From: JAWWBN01 sp033720955
Lineage (GTDB): Bacteria; Acidobacteriota; Thermoanaerobaculia; Multivoradales; JAHEKO01
DNA length: 38,674 bases
Reading direction: 5' to 3'
Assembly: GCA_033720955.1 (NCBI GenBank)
Contig: JAWWBN010000007.1
Location: 1 to 38,674 of the forward strand
In this document: positions 1 to 7,989 of the stretch, piece by piece
Position numbering within the stretch: position 1 is the first letter of the stretch
Layout of the letters: each line of letters begins with the position of its first letter
Notes under the pieces: generated by a model
Databases searched by the model: none
What the model saw: the letters and a program-made list of their open reading frames with translations, nothing else
What the model was told of the DNA's origin: nothing
Made by a program: the position numbers and the translations under genes

Positions 1-1139
1 CGGACCCGCGGCTCGCGGTCGGCCGCCAGGCGAGCGAGAATGCCGGTCTCGCCCAGGGCCGCCGCCGCCTCGGCGGCCGCCTCCCGGACCGCCGGGTCGG
101 GGTCGGCGGCCGCCCGCCGGACCAGGGGCGCCGCTTCCGGAGGGTCTCCCGCGGCCAGCGCGAGGAGGGCCAGCGCCCGCTCTCTTCCCACCCCCGCGCG
201 CGCCCGGCCGGCCAGCCGCGGCCCGAGCTCTCCGTCGGGCAGACAGCTCCCTGCGGCCTCGACCGCCGTCAGACGCACCCCGGGACGGGAGTCGTCGAGA
301 CGCCGGGAGACCCCGGCCCGCCAACCCCGGGTCGGCGCCGCCCGGCCCGACTCGATCAGCGCTCGGCCCGCCCGCAGAGCCTGGATCACCGGCCCGGGCT
401 CGGGTTCTTCGAGCAGGGCCTCGAGCCGAGGGAGATGGGCCGCGCCTCCCACCGCCCCCAGCCCGCGCGCCGCCCAGCCCCGGAGCCACGGGTCGGGATC
501 GTCCAGCAGGGCCTCGAGCTCGGGCAACGACTCCGGGTCCGCCCGGCGAGCCAGGGCATACGCCGCCCAGCGCCGTCCCGCTCCTCCCCCGGCCAGGGCG
601 GCGACCGCCACGGGGCGGATCTCGGCGGCGGGGACGTGGAACAGAGAGGGCAGGAGCCGCTCGCGCACCTCCTCCTCGGAGAGCCCGGACAGGGCCGAGA
701 CGACCTCCGGCAGCGCCCCTCCCAGCCGTGCGGCCGACCCCACCGCGAGCCGGCCGGTTCGGCGGTCGGCTCTTCCGGCGGCCGCCAGCAGCGCCGGCAC
801 CGCGCGGGGATCGCCGAGCTGGCCCAGGGCGAACGCCGCCCGGGCGCGGGTCTCCGGGTCGGGATCACCGAGGAAGATCTCGAGCTGGACCCTGCCGCGC
901 GGGTCGCCCAGACGCCCCAGGGCGCGCGCGAGGCCGGCGCGCTCCGCCGCCGGCCCGTCGGCCAGCCGCCGCACGGTGAAGGGATCGAAGAGCTGCCGAT
1001 CCACCAGTAGCAGCAGCAGCGCGGCGCTGTCGAGGCCCGGAAGCTCGGGGGTGGTCGGGGGCGACGTCGAGGGCGGCAGCGGACGGCAGCCGGCCACGGT
1101 CAGGGCGACGAGGAGGGCCGCCGCGCCGGAGCGGGACAC
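1..1139 (-). CDS. HEAT-repeat lipoprotein (3' end beyond window)
   Basis: Reading the minus strand from a GTG at 1139 gives an N-terminus with a hydrophobic stretch ending in the lipobox VAGC (Cys18), so the product is probably a lipoprotein. From about residue 60 it is a string of helical repeats with the HEAT/PBS-lyase-like pattern (for example LGDPRGRVQLEIFLGDPDP, LGQLGDPRAVPALL, LLDDPDPWLRGWAARGLG). The frame stays open to base 1, so at least 379 residues are present and the C-terminus is missing. HEAT proteins of this kind are scaffolds or partners of other proteins; no catalytic motif is visible. It starts 11 nt after the metallophosphoesterase stop and is probably cotranscribed with it. 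I cannot name a specific partner. Confidence 0.75.
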   Translation of the reverse strand, partial: MSRSGAAALLVALTVAGCRPLPPSTSPPTTPELPGLDSAALLLLLVDRQLFDPFTVRRLADGPAAERAGLARALGRLGDPRGRVQLEIFLGDPDPETRARAAFALGQLGDPRAVPALLAAAGRADRRTGRLAVGSAARLGGALPEVVSALSGLSEEEVRERLLPSLFHVPAAEIRPVAVAALAGGGAGRRWAAYALARRADPESLPELEALLDDPDPWLRGWAARGLGAVGGAAHLPRLEALLEEPEPGPVIQALRAGRALIESGRAAPTRGWRAGVSRRLDDSRPGVRLTAVEAAGSCLPDGELGPRLAGRARAGVGRERALALLALAAGDPPEAAPLVRRAAADPDPAVREAAAEAAAALGETGILARLAADREPRV

Positions 1140-1150
1140 CGACCCGCCCG

Positions 1151-1894
1151 TCAGAGGCCCACCGCCAGGCGGTAGGCCAGGACCGCCGGCAGACCGGCCT
1201 CGTAGATCCGCCGCTGCGCCGACTCCACCGGGTACCGGACCCGCCGCCAGTGCACCACCGAGGTCCCGGCGTCGTAGATCGCGTAGGCGGCGCGCGGGTC
1301 GCGGTCCCGCGGCTGGCCCACCGAGCCGGGGTTGAAGAGGTAACGCCGCCCCTCCCTCAGCTCGATCTCCTCCCTGGACCCGGTGAGCACCTCGAGGGTC
1401 GAGGAGCGCCCGTCCCAGGTGGCGAGGGTGGGCAGGTGGGTGTGCCCGAAGAAGGTCAGGCGGGCCGGCTGGCTGCGGAAGATGCGGTCCCCCTGGTCCT
1501 GCGCCAGCACGTACTCGTCCTCGTCCAGGGGCGAGCCGTGGCAGATGGTCGCGCCGGAGCCGGTCTCCAGCGGACCGCGGGGCAGCCGGACCAGGTACTC
1601 GAGGTTGTCGTGCGAGAGCTGCTCGCGGGTCCAGCGCGCCGCCAGGCGGGCCACCTCGTTGAAGTTCTCGCCGTGCTCGATCCCGGCCACCACCTTGTCG
1701 TGGTTCCCCCGCACCACGTGCCCCTTCGGGACCTGGGCCCGCATCGCCTCGACCACCTCGTTGGGCCCGGCGCCGTACCCCACCAGATCGCCCAGCAGGA
1801 AGATCTCGTCGTACCCCTCCTCCGAAGCCGCCGCCAGGACCGTCTCGAGGGCGTCCAGGTTGCCGTGCAGATCGGCGAGGATCAGGTAGCGCAC
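1151..1894 (-). CDS. Metallophosphoesterase (YfcE/calcineurin-like)
   Basis: A 247-residue protein with the dimetal phosphoesterase signatures in order: DLHGN at residues 8-12, GDLVGYG near 35-41, GNHD near 63-66, a central CHGSP and GHTHLP near 150. These ligate two metal ions and hydrolyse phosphomonoesters or phosphodiesters. The length and compact single domain fit the YfcE-type family, whose natural substrates are usually unknown. The start is GTG at 1894, 13 nt inside the end of aroK, so translation is probably coupled to aroK. There is no signal peptide, so it should be cytoplasmic. The exact substrate cannot be inferred from sequence. Confidence 0.88.
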   Translation of the reverse strand: MRYLILADLHGNLDALETVLAAASEEGYDEIFLLGDLVGYGAGPNEVVEAMRAQVPKGHVVRGNHDKVVAGIEHGENFNEVARLAARWTREQLSHDNLEYLVRLPRGPLETGSGATICHGSPLDEDEYVLAQDQGDRIFRSQPARLTFFGHTHLPTLATWDGRSSTLEVLTGSREEIELREGRRYLFNPGSVGQPRDRDPRAAYAIYDAGTSVVHWRRVRYPVESAQRRIYEAGLPAVLAYRLAVGL

Positions 1895-2397
1895 CGGCGC
1901 TCCTCGAGGAGGGTGGCGATCCGCGTCGCGACCCGGTGGGGCCCCTCCTCAGGTCCGATCCGGAGCCGGTGGTCGGCGGTCCGGTAGGCGGGGGTACGGC
2001 GGCGGTAGAGACGACGCGCCTCCTCGGCGTCGGCGAAGAGCGGCCGCTCCCGCCCCGGCGCCCCGGCGAGACGCGTGATGGCGGTCTCCACCCCGGGGTC
2101 CAGCCATACGGTCACGCCGGTCGCGCGCATGAGGTCGCGGTTCGCCGGCGACAGGGGAAGCCCGCCTCCGGTCGCGACGACCGCCTCCGGCCCCGCGGCG
2201 ACCCGCCCCAGCGCCCGGCGCTCCCGCTCTCGAAAGCCGGCCTCGCCCTCGGCGGCGAAGATCTCGGCCACCGACCGGCCCGCCTCGGCCTCGATCTCGG
2301 CGTCCAGGTCCACGAAGGCCAGGCCCAGCCGTCGCGCCAGCCGCCGCCCCGCCGTGGTCTTGCCCGCCCCCATGAAGCCGATGAGGTAGATCCGCAT
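1882..2397 (-). CDS. aroK: Shikimate kinase
   Basis: A 171-residue protein that phosphorylates shikimate to shikimate 3-phosphate in chorismate synthesis. It begins with the P-loop GFMGAGKTT (residues 7-15, Lys13), followed by the DLD motif (30-32) and GFRERE (54-59) that bind shikimate, the GGG turn (77-79) and the lid segment RERPLF. Length is typical for AroK. The start is ATG at 2397, 14 nt after the symporter stop, and the stop overlaps the metallophosphoesterase start by 13 nt. In many proteobacteria aroK directly follows pilQ; here accBC, thiE and a symporter lie between the pil cluster and aroK. Confidence 0.95.
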   Translation of the reverse strand: MRIYLIGFMGAGKTTAGRRLARRLGLAFVDLDAEIEAEAGRSVAEIFAAEGEAGFRERERRALGRVAAGPEAVVATGGGLPLSPANRDLMRATGVTVWLDPGVETAITRLAGAPGRERPLFADAEEARRLYRRRTPAYRTADHRLRIGPEEGPHRVATRIATLLEERRCAT

Positions 2398-2411
2398 GCC
2401 GCTACGGTGGG

Positions 2412-3896
2412 CTACCCGGATCGGCGCGCCAGCCAGCGGTTCAGCGCCAGGAAGAGGGCGATCGCCACACCCCACTGGACCAGGCAGGTCATCACGCTGA
2501 AGGGGTCGGTGGGGTCGTACCAACTGTCGGGCGCGTACACGGTGGCCGACAGGAAGAGCCACCATCCCAGGAGCACCAGAGCCAGGATGGGGATCACCAC
2601 CGAGATCACCCGGTCCCACGGACGGCCGGCGTTCCAGTCTCCCTCGACGCCGTCGATGGCGTCGCGACGGAAGCGCCGGGCGCCGTAGCAGATCACGGCG
2701 AAGGAGACGAAGGCGCCCGAGATCATCAGCGCCACGCCCCAGACGAAGTCCTGGTTCTCGAAGATCCCGAGGTTGATTGCCGACGGCACCCCCAGAGCGA
2801 AGCCGATGCCGCAGACTGCCGCGAGGGCGCGGCTGCGGGCCACGCCCAGGTCGACCACCGCGCGGGTGGCGAGCTCGATCATGGAGATGAGGGAGCTGAA
2901 GGCGGCGAAGGAGAGCCCGAGAAAGAAGAGGATGGCGAAGAGACCCCCGGCCGGCATGCGGGCGAAGAGCTGCGGCATCCAGATGAAGGTCAGACCGGTC
3001 GCCGCCGGCCCGCTGGTCTTCATGACCTCCAGCGTCTCGGCCTGGGACATCTCGGCTCCCAGGGTGGCGAAGACGGTGCCGAAGATGACCATCGCCGCCA
3101 GCAGCGAGACGGTGTTGTTGCCCAGCCCGGTGATCACCGCGTTCTTGACCACTCCGTGCTTGCGCTGCATGTAGGCGCCGTAGGTCAGGATGAGGCCCCA
3201 GCCGGCGCCGGTATCCCAGGCGTTCTGGGTCAGCGCCTCGAGCCAGATCCGCGGCCGCGTGAGGGTGGACCACTCCGGGGTGAAGAGGAAGACGAGCCCG
3301 GACAGCGAGCCCTCCAGCGTCAGGGTGCGTCCCAGGGCCAGCACCACGATGAGCAGCAGGGTCGGGATCAGGATCTTGTTGACCCGCTCGATGCTCCGAA
3401 CCCCCTTGGCCACCGCGAGCGCCCCCAGACCCATCGCCAGGGCGTGGAAGAAGACCGGCCAGCCGCCGCTCTGAAAGCCGTCCCAGACCGCCTGCGAGGT
3501 CTCGAGCTCGAGGGGCAACGGCCGGGTGAGCATGGCCAGGAAGTAGTAGACGCACCAGCCCGCGACCACGCTGTAATAGAACATGATGGCCGTCGCCACG
3601 AAGCCGACGAAGGCGCCCATCCAGGCGAAGCGCTCGCCGGCCACCCGGACGAAGGTGCCGATGACGCCCTTGCGGCCCTTCCGCCCCAGGGCGTACTCGG
3701 CGATGATCAGGGGCACGCTCCAGACGAAGAGGAAGACGAGCCACGCCAGGAGGAAGGCCCCGGCGCCGGTGTCGCCGCTGTTCTGCGCGGCGATCCGCGG
3801 GAAGCGCCAGATGTTTCCGGTGCCGACGGCGATCCCCAGGACGCTGAGCAGCAGGCCCAGCCGGGAGGTGAAGCGGGCCTCGGCTCCGTGGCTCAC
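2412..3896 (-). CDS. Sodium-dependent transporter, NSS/SNF family
   Basis: A 494-residue, strongly hydrophobic protein with about 12 membrane segments. The first segment has the unwound helix signature GIAVGTGNIWRFP, equivalent to the Na+/substrate site of LeuT, followed by NSGDTGAGAF. The family couples Na+ influx to uptake of amino acids or related amines across the inner membrane; the substrate here is unknown. The start is GTG at 3896, and its GTGA overlaps the thiE stop, which decides the start and suggests coupled translation. It sits between thiE and aroK in a run of biosynthetic genes, an unusual place for an amino-acid symporter. Length and motif order look intact. Confidence 0.9.
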   Translation of the reverse strand: MSHGAEARFTSRLGLLLSVLGIAVGTGNIWRFPRIAAQNSGDTGAGAFLLAWLVFLFVWSVPLIIAEYALGRKGRKGVIGTFVRVAGERFAWMGAFVGFVATAIMFYYSVVAGWCVYYFLAMLTRPLPLELETSQAVWDGFQSGGWPVFFHALAMGLGALAVAKGVRSIERVNKILIPTLLLIVVLALGRTLTLEGSLSGLVFLFTPEWSTLTRPRIWLEALTQNAWDTGAGWGLILTYGAYMQRKHGVVKNAVITGLGNNTVSLLAAMVIFGTVFATLGAEMSQAETLEVMKTSGPAATGLTFIWMPQLFARMPAGGLFAILFFLGLSFAAFSSLISMIELATRAVVDLGVARSRALAAVCGIGFALGVPSAINLGIFENQDFVWGVALMISGAFVSFAVICYGARRFRRDAIDGVEGDWNAGRPWDRVISVVIPILALVLLGWWLFLSATVYAPDSWYDPTDPFSVMTCLVQWGVAIALFLALNRWLARRSG

Positions 3897-4528
3897 GCCG
3901 CCTCCGCCGCCGCCCGGAGGCGCTCGCAGTTGGCCGCCACCGGCCCACGGCAGACCGCCCCGATCATCGCCGCCGCGTCGGCGCCGGCGCGCAGCACCGC
4001 GGGCAGCCGGCCGGCGTCGATGCCGCCGATCGCCACCAGCGGCTTGGCGGTGAGCCGCCGCGCCGCCGCGAGCGTCTCGAGACCGACCACCGGATCGGGG
4101 TCGCGCTTGCCGCGGGTCGGGAAGATCGGGCCCAGGGCGATCAGGTCGACTCGCGGATCGGCGTCCGCCTCCCGCACCTGGTCCAGGCCGTGGGTCGAGC
4201 GGCCGATCCAGCACTCGCGCCCGACGCTCGCCGCCGCCGCGACCGGGGGCAGGTCGCGCTGCCCCAGGTGGACGCCGTCGGCGTCGACGAGAGCCGCGAC
4301 GTCGGCCCGGTCGTCGATCCAGAGACGGGCCCCCGCCGCGGCCGCCGCCTCGCGGCAGGCCACCGCCTCGCGGTAGAGCGACCCGTCGGCCAGGCGCTTG
4401 GCACGCAACTGCACCCAGCGGATCCCCGCCGCGACGATCTGGCGCACCGCCTCGGCGGGCGTCAGCGGCGCCAACGCCTCGGCGTCGGCGATGGCGTAGA
4501 TCCGGGGCACCGGCTCGAGATCCCTCAC
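3893..4528 (-). CDS. thiE: Thiamine-phosphate synthase
   Basis: A 211-residue TIM-barrel protein that joins HMP pyrophosphate and the thiazole phosphate to make thiamine phosphate. Family motifs seen in order: WVQLRAK near residue 30-36, WIDDRADVA, DGVHLGQRDLP, GRSTH, LGPIFPTRGK and the phosphate-binding VAIGGI near 170. The chosen start is GTG at 4528, which forms a GTGA overlap with the accC stop; its own stop overlaps the next start in the same way. No other thiamine gene and no recognisable TPP riboswitch is near, so this gene appears to be carried in a housekeeping operon rather than in a thi cluster. Confidence 0.93.
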   Translation of the reverse strand: MRDLEPVPRIYAIADAEALAPLTPAEAVRQIVAAGIRWVQLRAKRLADGSLYREAVACREAAAAAGARLWIDDRADVAALVDADGVHLGQRDLPPVAAAASVGRECWIGRSTHGLDQVREADADPRVDLIALGPIFPTRGKRDPDPVVGLETLAAARRLTAKPLVAIGGIDAGRLPAVLRAGADAAAMIGAVCRGPVAANCERLRAAAEAA

Positions 4529-5885
4529 GTCTCCCCCTTCTCCGCCGCGCGCTCCTCCAGGAACCGCTCCATGAAGTGGGTCGAGAGCTTGCCGGCGCGG
4601 AAGTACCGGTCGTCCACGATCTTCCTGTGCAGCGCGGTCGAGGTGCGGATGCCCTCGATCACGAAGAACTCCAGCGCCCGCCGCATGCGCGCGATCGCCT
4701 CCTGCCGGTCCCGGCCGTGGGCGACCAGCTTGGCGATGAGCGAGTCGTAGTAGGGCGGGATGACGTAGTGCTCGTAGACGTGGGTGTCGAGCCGGATCCC
4801 CGGTCCCCCCGGCGGATAGAAGGTCTCGATCCTCCCCGGCGAGGGCACGAAGGTCTCCGGGTCCTCGGCGTTGATCCGGCACTCGATGGCGTGACCCCGG
4901 GCGTGGAGCCCCGCCGGGATGCCCAGCGGCTGGCCGGCGGCCACCCGGATCTGCTCCTTGACCAGGTCGAAGCCGGTGACCATCTCGGTGACCGGGTGCT
5001 CCACCTGGATCCGGGTGTTCATCTCCATGAAGTAGAAGCGGCCTTCGCGGTCGAGGAGGAACTCCACGGTGCCGGCGTTCTGGTAGCCCACGCTCTCGCC
5101 GAGCCGCACCGCAGCGTCGCCCATCCGCTGGCGCAGCTCCTCGCTCAGGGCGGGCGAAGGCGCCTCCTCGACCAGCTTCTGGTGGCGTCGCTGGATGGAG
5201 CACTCCCGCTCCCCCAGGTGCACCACCCGGCCCGAGGAGTCGCCGAAGATCTGGAACTCGATGTGCCGCGGCTCGACCAGGTACTTCTCCAGATAGACCG
5301 AGTCGTCGCCGAACGCCTTCTCGGCCTCTTCGCGGGCGGTGGCGAGCTGCGACTCGAGCACGCTCTCGCGCTGCACGATGCGCATGCCGCGGCCGCCGCC
5401 GCCGGCGGCCGCCTTGAGGATCACCGGATAGCCCACCTCCTCGGCCAGCTTCATCGCCTGGCGCGCGCTCTCCAGGGGATCCTGGCTGCCCGGCAGCACC
5501 GGCACGTCGGCGGCCCGCGCCATCTTCCGCGCCTGGGCCTTGTCGCCCATCAGGCGGATGCTCTCCGGCCGCGGCCCGATCCAGACCAGGTTGCACTCCT
5601 CGAGCACCTCGGCGAAATGGGCGTTCTCGGCCAGGAAGCCGTAGCCGGGGTGGACGGCCTCGGCGCCGGACACCTCGGCCGCCGCGACGATGCTGCTGAC
5701 GTTCAGGTAGCTCTCGGTGGAGCTCGGCGGGCCGATGCAGATCGCCTCGTCGGCGTAGCTGACGTGCAGGCTGTCGCGGTCGGCGGTGCTGTGCACCGCG
5801 ACCGTCTCGATCCCGAGCTCGCGGCAGGCGTGAATCACGCGCAGCGCGATCTCGCCGCGATTCGCGACCAGGATCTTGGTGAACA

Positions 5886-5886
<1 letters not shown>
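4525..5886 (-). CDS. accC: Acetyl-CoA carboxylase biotin carboxylase subunit
   Basis: A 453-residue ATP-grasp enzyme that carboxylates the biotin on AccB with bicarbonate and ATP, the first half of malonyl-CoA synthesis. The order is standard: N-terminal ILVANRGEIALR, HPGYGFLAEN, the glycine-rich ATP loop AAAGGGGRGM, the catalytic EMNTRIQVEHPVTE, and the C-terminal biotin carboxylase domain. The ATG at 5886 gives a TGATG overlap with accB; a TTG one codon upstream (5889) is a less likely start. Length equals the usual 450. The carboxyltransferase genes accA and accD are not in the window. Confidence 0.96.
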
Positions 5887-6383
<497 letters not shown>

Positions 6384-6428
6384 GCGAGAGGTCCTTTCCG
6401 GCGCGCCCCGGGGAGCCCCAAGCCGCCG

Positions 6429-6791
6429 CTACAGCAGATCCGGCTCGAAGACGAGACGCGCTCGACGCAGCTCGAAACGGGCCCGGCCGAGCCGGGTCTC
6501 GTCGTCGAGAGCCGCGAGCAGGTAGTAGGTCGGGGTCACCGCCGCGACGGCGAGGGTCAGGCCGTCGCCGGCGATCGAGAAGCCGCGCACCCTCCCCACG
6601 GAGGGGTCGTGTTCGGGGTCGGAGATTCGCCCCACGAGGGTCAGCACCTCGGCGGCGAGCGCCTCGAGATCGAGGTTTTCCGCGCTCTTGCGGACCTGGA
6701 CGCAGATTCCGTCGCGGGCCACCAGGCAGATCCCCAGGACGCCGCCGATCGCCTCTTCGAGCGCCTGCAGGCGCTCGTCAAACACCTGCAC
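6429..6791 (-). CDS. Roadblock/LC7-domain protein
   Basis: A 120-residue protein whose single domain fits the Roadblock/LC7 fold: an N-terminal helix (FDERLQALEEAIGG), the strand pair with LGICLVARDGICVQV, a long helix (LEALAAEVLTLVGRI), and strands with LTLAVAAVTPTYYLLAAL. Such proteins bind small Ras-like GTPases; MglB, which controls the polarity GTPase MglA and type IV pili in myxobacteria, is the best-known relative. No GTPase lies in this window, so a role with MglA is speculation. The GTG at 6791 overlaps the TPR gene by 14 nt; a second GTG at 6785 is also possible. It is followed by accB 45 nt downstream. Confidence 0.8.
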   Translation of the reverse strand: MQVFDERLQALEEAIGGVLGICLVARDGICVQVRKSAENLDLEALAAEVLTLVGRISDPEHDPSVGRVRGFSIAGDGLTLAVAAVTPTYYLLAALDDETRLGRARFELRRARLVFEPDLL

Positions 6792-7887
6792 GTCCCTCTC
6801 CGCGGAGACGTCCGAGGTAGCCCTCCAGGACGCGGATCTTGCGCGCCACGGGCCGCCCCGGAAGCTCGTCCCCCAGCAGGTCGTAGGCGGTCAGCCGGCC
6901 CTCGGCGTCGCGGCTGAGATCGGCGAGCGCGACCAGGGCCTCGCGGTTGCCGGGCTGCCGCTCCAGCACCTCGCGGTAGGCCCGCCGCGCCTCCTCCAGA
7001 TGTCCCTGCTGGCGGTAGAGGGCCGCCAGGGTCATCGAGGCCGCCGGGCGGGCCGTCTCCGGCTCGCCGCCGGGCTCGGGCTCGCGCTCCAGGTCCGGGT
7101 CCAGGGACACCTCCCGTTCCGCCAGCTCTTCCGGCGTGGCGTCCGCCGAGGCGTCGGGCGGCGCCTCGGCGTCGCTCTCCGGCTCGGGCTCCGGCTCCCG
7201 GTGCGGCGCCTCGCCGCCCCCGAAGATCCCCTCGCGGTCCATCCGCCGCTGGTAGCCCTCGCGATCCAGGTCGTCCCAGAGCCCGGGGAAGGGATCGCCG
7301 CCGGCCCCCTCCGGCCCGGCGAACAGATCGGCCGACCGGGGCAGGAGCGGCTCCTCGTCCCACACGATCTCCGCCCGCGCCGGCGTGGTCTCCACGGCCT
7401 CCTCGGCCGCCTGCTCCGGCTCGGCCGGGGCCAGCTCGAAGCCCTCCTCGGAGGCCTCCACCACCCCGGCGTCCGCGGGCGGAAGCAGCGCCTCCAGCTC
7501 CTCGACGTCGGGGTCGCTCTCGTTCAGCAGGCGGTAGAGGTCGAGGCGGTCCCGCGCCCGCGAGGGCTGCCCCTGTCCGGCGTAGACCCGCACCAGGAGC
7601 TTGTTGGCGACCAGGTGGGTCGGATCCCGCTCCACGACCCTCTCCAGCGCCCGAGCGGCCCCTTCGAGCTCGCCCCGCTCGAGCCGCAGACGCCCCAGCG
7701 CCACATGGACCGAGAGATGCGACGGGTTGTCCGCGACCGCCTTCTCCAGAACGGCGGCGGCGGCGGCGGGATCGCCGGAGCGGCGGTACTCCTCGGCGAG
7801 CTGCAGGGAGAGCTGCGGGGTCGCCCGCAGCTCCCAGCGTCGCCGCAGGGCCGCCAGATCGTCGGCTGGAGGGAAGGGGTCGCTCAT
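6778..7887 (-). CDS. Tetratricopeptide-repeat protein
   Basis: A 369-residue soluble protein with TPR-type helices at both ends and an acidic middle. Residues about 10-130 hold repeats such as LAEEYRRSGDPAAAAAVLEKA and LGRLRLERGELEGAARALE; residues about 300-340 hold another (LYRQQGHLEEARRAYREVL). Between them lies a Pro/Glu/Asp-rich, probably disordered section with EPEPEPESD. The ATG at 7887 (MSDPFPPADD) was chosen because the upstream in-frame region contains the promoter and looks non-coding. TPR proteins act as docking platforms. The 3' end overlaps the LC7 gene by 14 nt, so the two products are likely made together and may interact. Confidence 0.75.
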   Translation of the reverse strand: MSDPFPPADDLAALRRRWELRATPQLSLQLAEEYRRSGDPAAAAAVLEKAVADNPSHLSVHVALGRLRLERGELEGAARALERVVERDPTHLVANKLLVRVYAGQGQPSRARDRLDLYRLLNESDPDVEELEALLPPADAGVVEASEEGFELAPAEPEQAAEEAVETTPARAEIVWDEEPLLPRSADLFAGPEGAGGDPFPGLWDDLDREGYQRRMDREGIFGGGEAPHREPEPEPESDAEAPPDASADATPEELAEREVSLDPDLEREPEPGGEPETARPAASMTLAALYRQQGHLEEARRAYREVLERQPGNREALVALADLSRDAEGRLTAYDLLGDELPGRPVARKIRVLEGYLGRLRGEGRAGV

Positions 7888-7940
7888 CTCAGGGCCCGCG
7901 GGTGCTGCGCGCCCGGGGTCAACGGGTCTTCGATCGGCGG

Positions 7941-7949
7941 ATTGTACCA
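7941..7949 (-). promoter_or_regulatory. Candidate extended -10 promoter of the TPR-LC7-accBC run
   Basis: On the minus strand the element reads TGGTACAAT, an extended -10 (TGn) plus TACAAT, five of six matches to TATAAT, in otherwise GC-rich sequence. It lies 53 nt upstream of the TPR start and just after a hairpin following the previous gene. No good -35 hexamer is visible 17-18 bp upstream, so an extended -10 promoter is inferred. Confidence 0.4.
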
Positions 7950-7959
7950 GCACCGGGGC

Positions 7960-7983
7960 GGCGCCGCCGCTCTTCGGCGCGCC
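7960..7983 (-). terminator. Hairpin after the 523-aa lipoprotein gene
   Basis: Seven nucleotides past the stop on the minus strand is a GC-rich stem: GGCGCGCCG and CGGCGGCGCC with one bulged base and a 5-nt loop AAGAG. No U-tract follows, so intrinsic termination is uncertain; it could equally protect the 3' end. Together with the promoter at 7941-7949 it marks a likely transcription-unit boundary. Confidence 0.35.
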
Positions 7984-7989
7984 GGCCCC

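Noticed and set aside
40..1335. Long plus-strand open frames at the left edge and opposite most genes (for example 6688-9603, 11577-14315, 17607-19856, 19585-22767).
   Set aside because: High GC removes stop codons from antisense frames. Their translations are Arg/Pro/Gly/His-rich without family motifs, while the opposite strand encodes clear proteins.
3893..4528. TPP riboswitch upstream of thiE.
   Set aside because: thiE starts inside the accC stop codon, leaving no leader, and no THI-box-like sequence is visible near the operon start.
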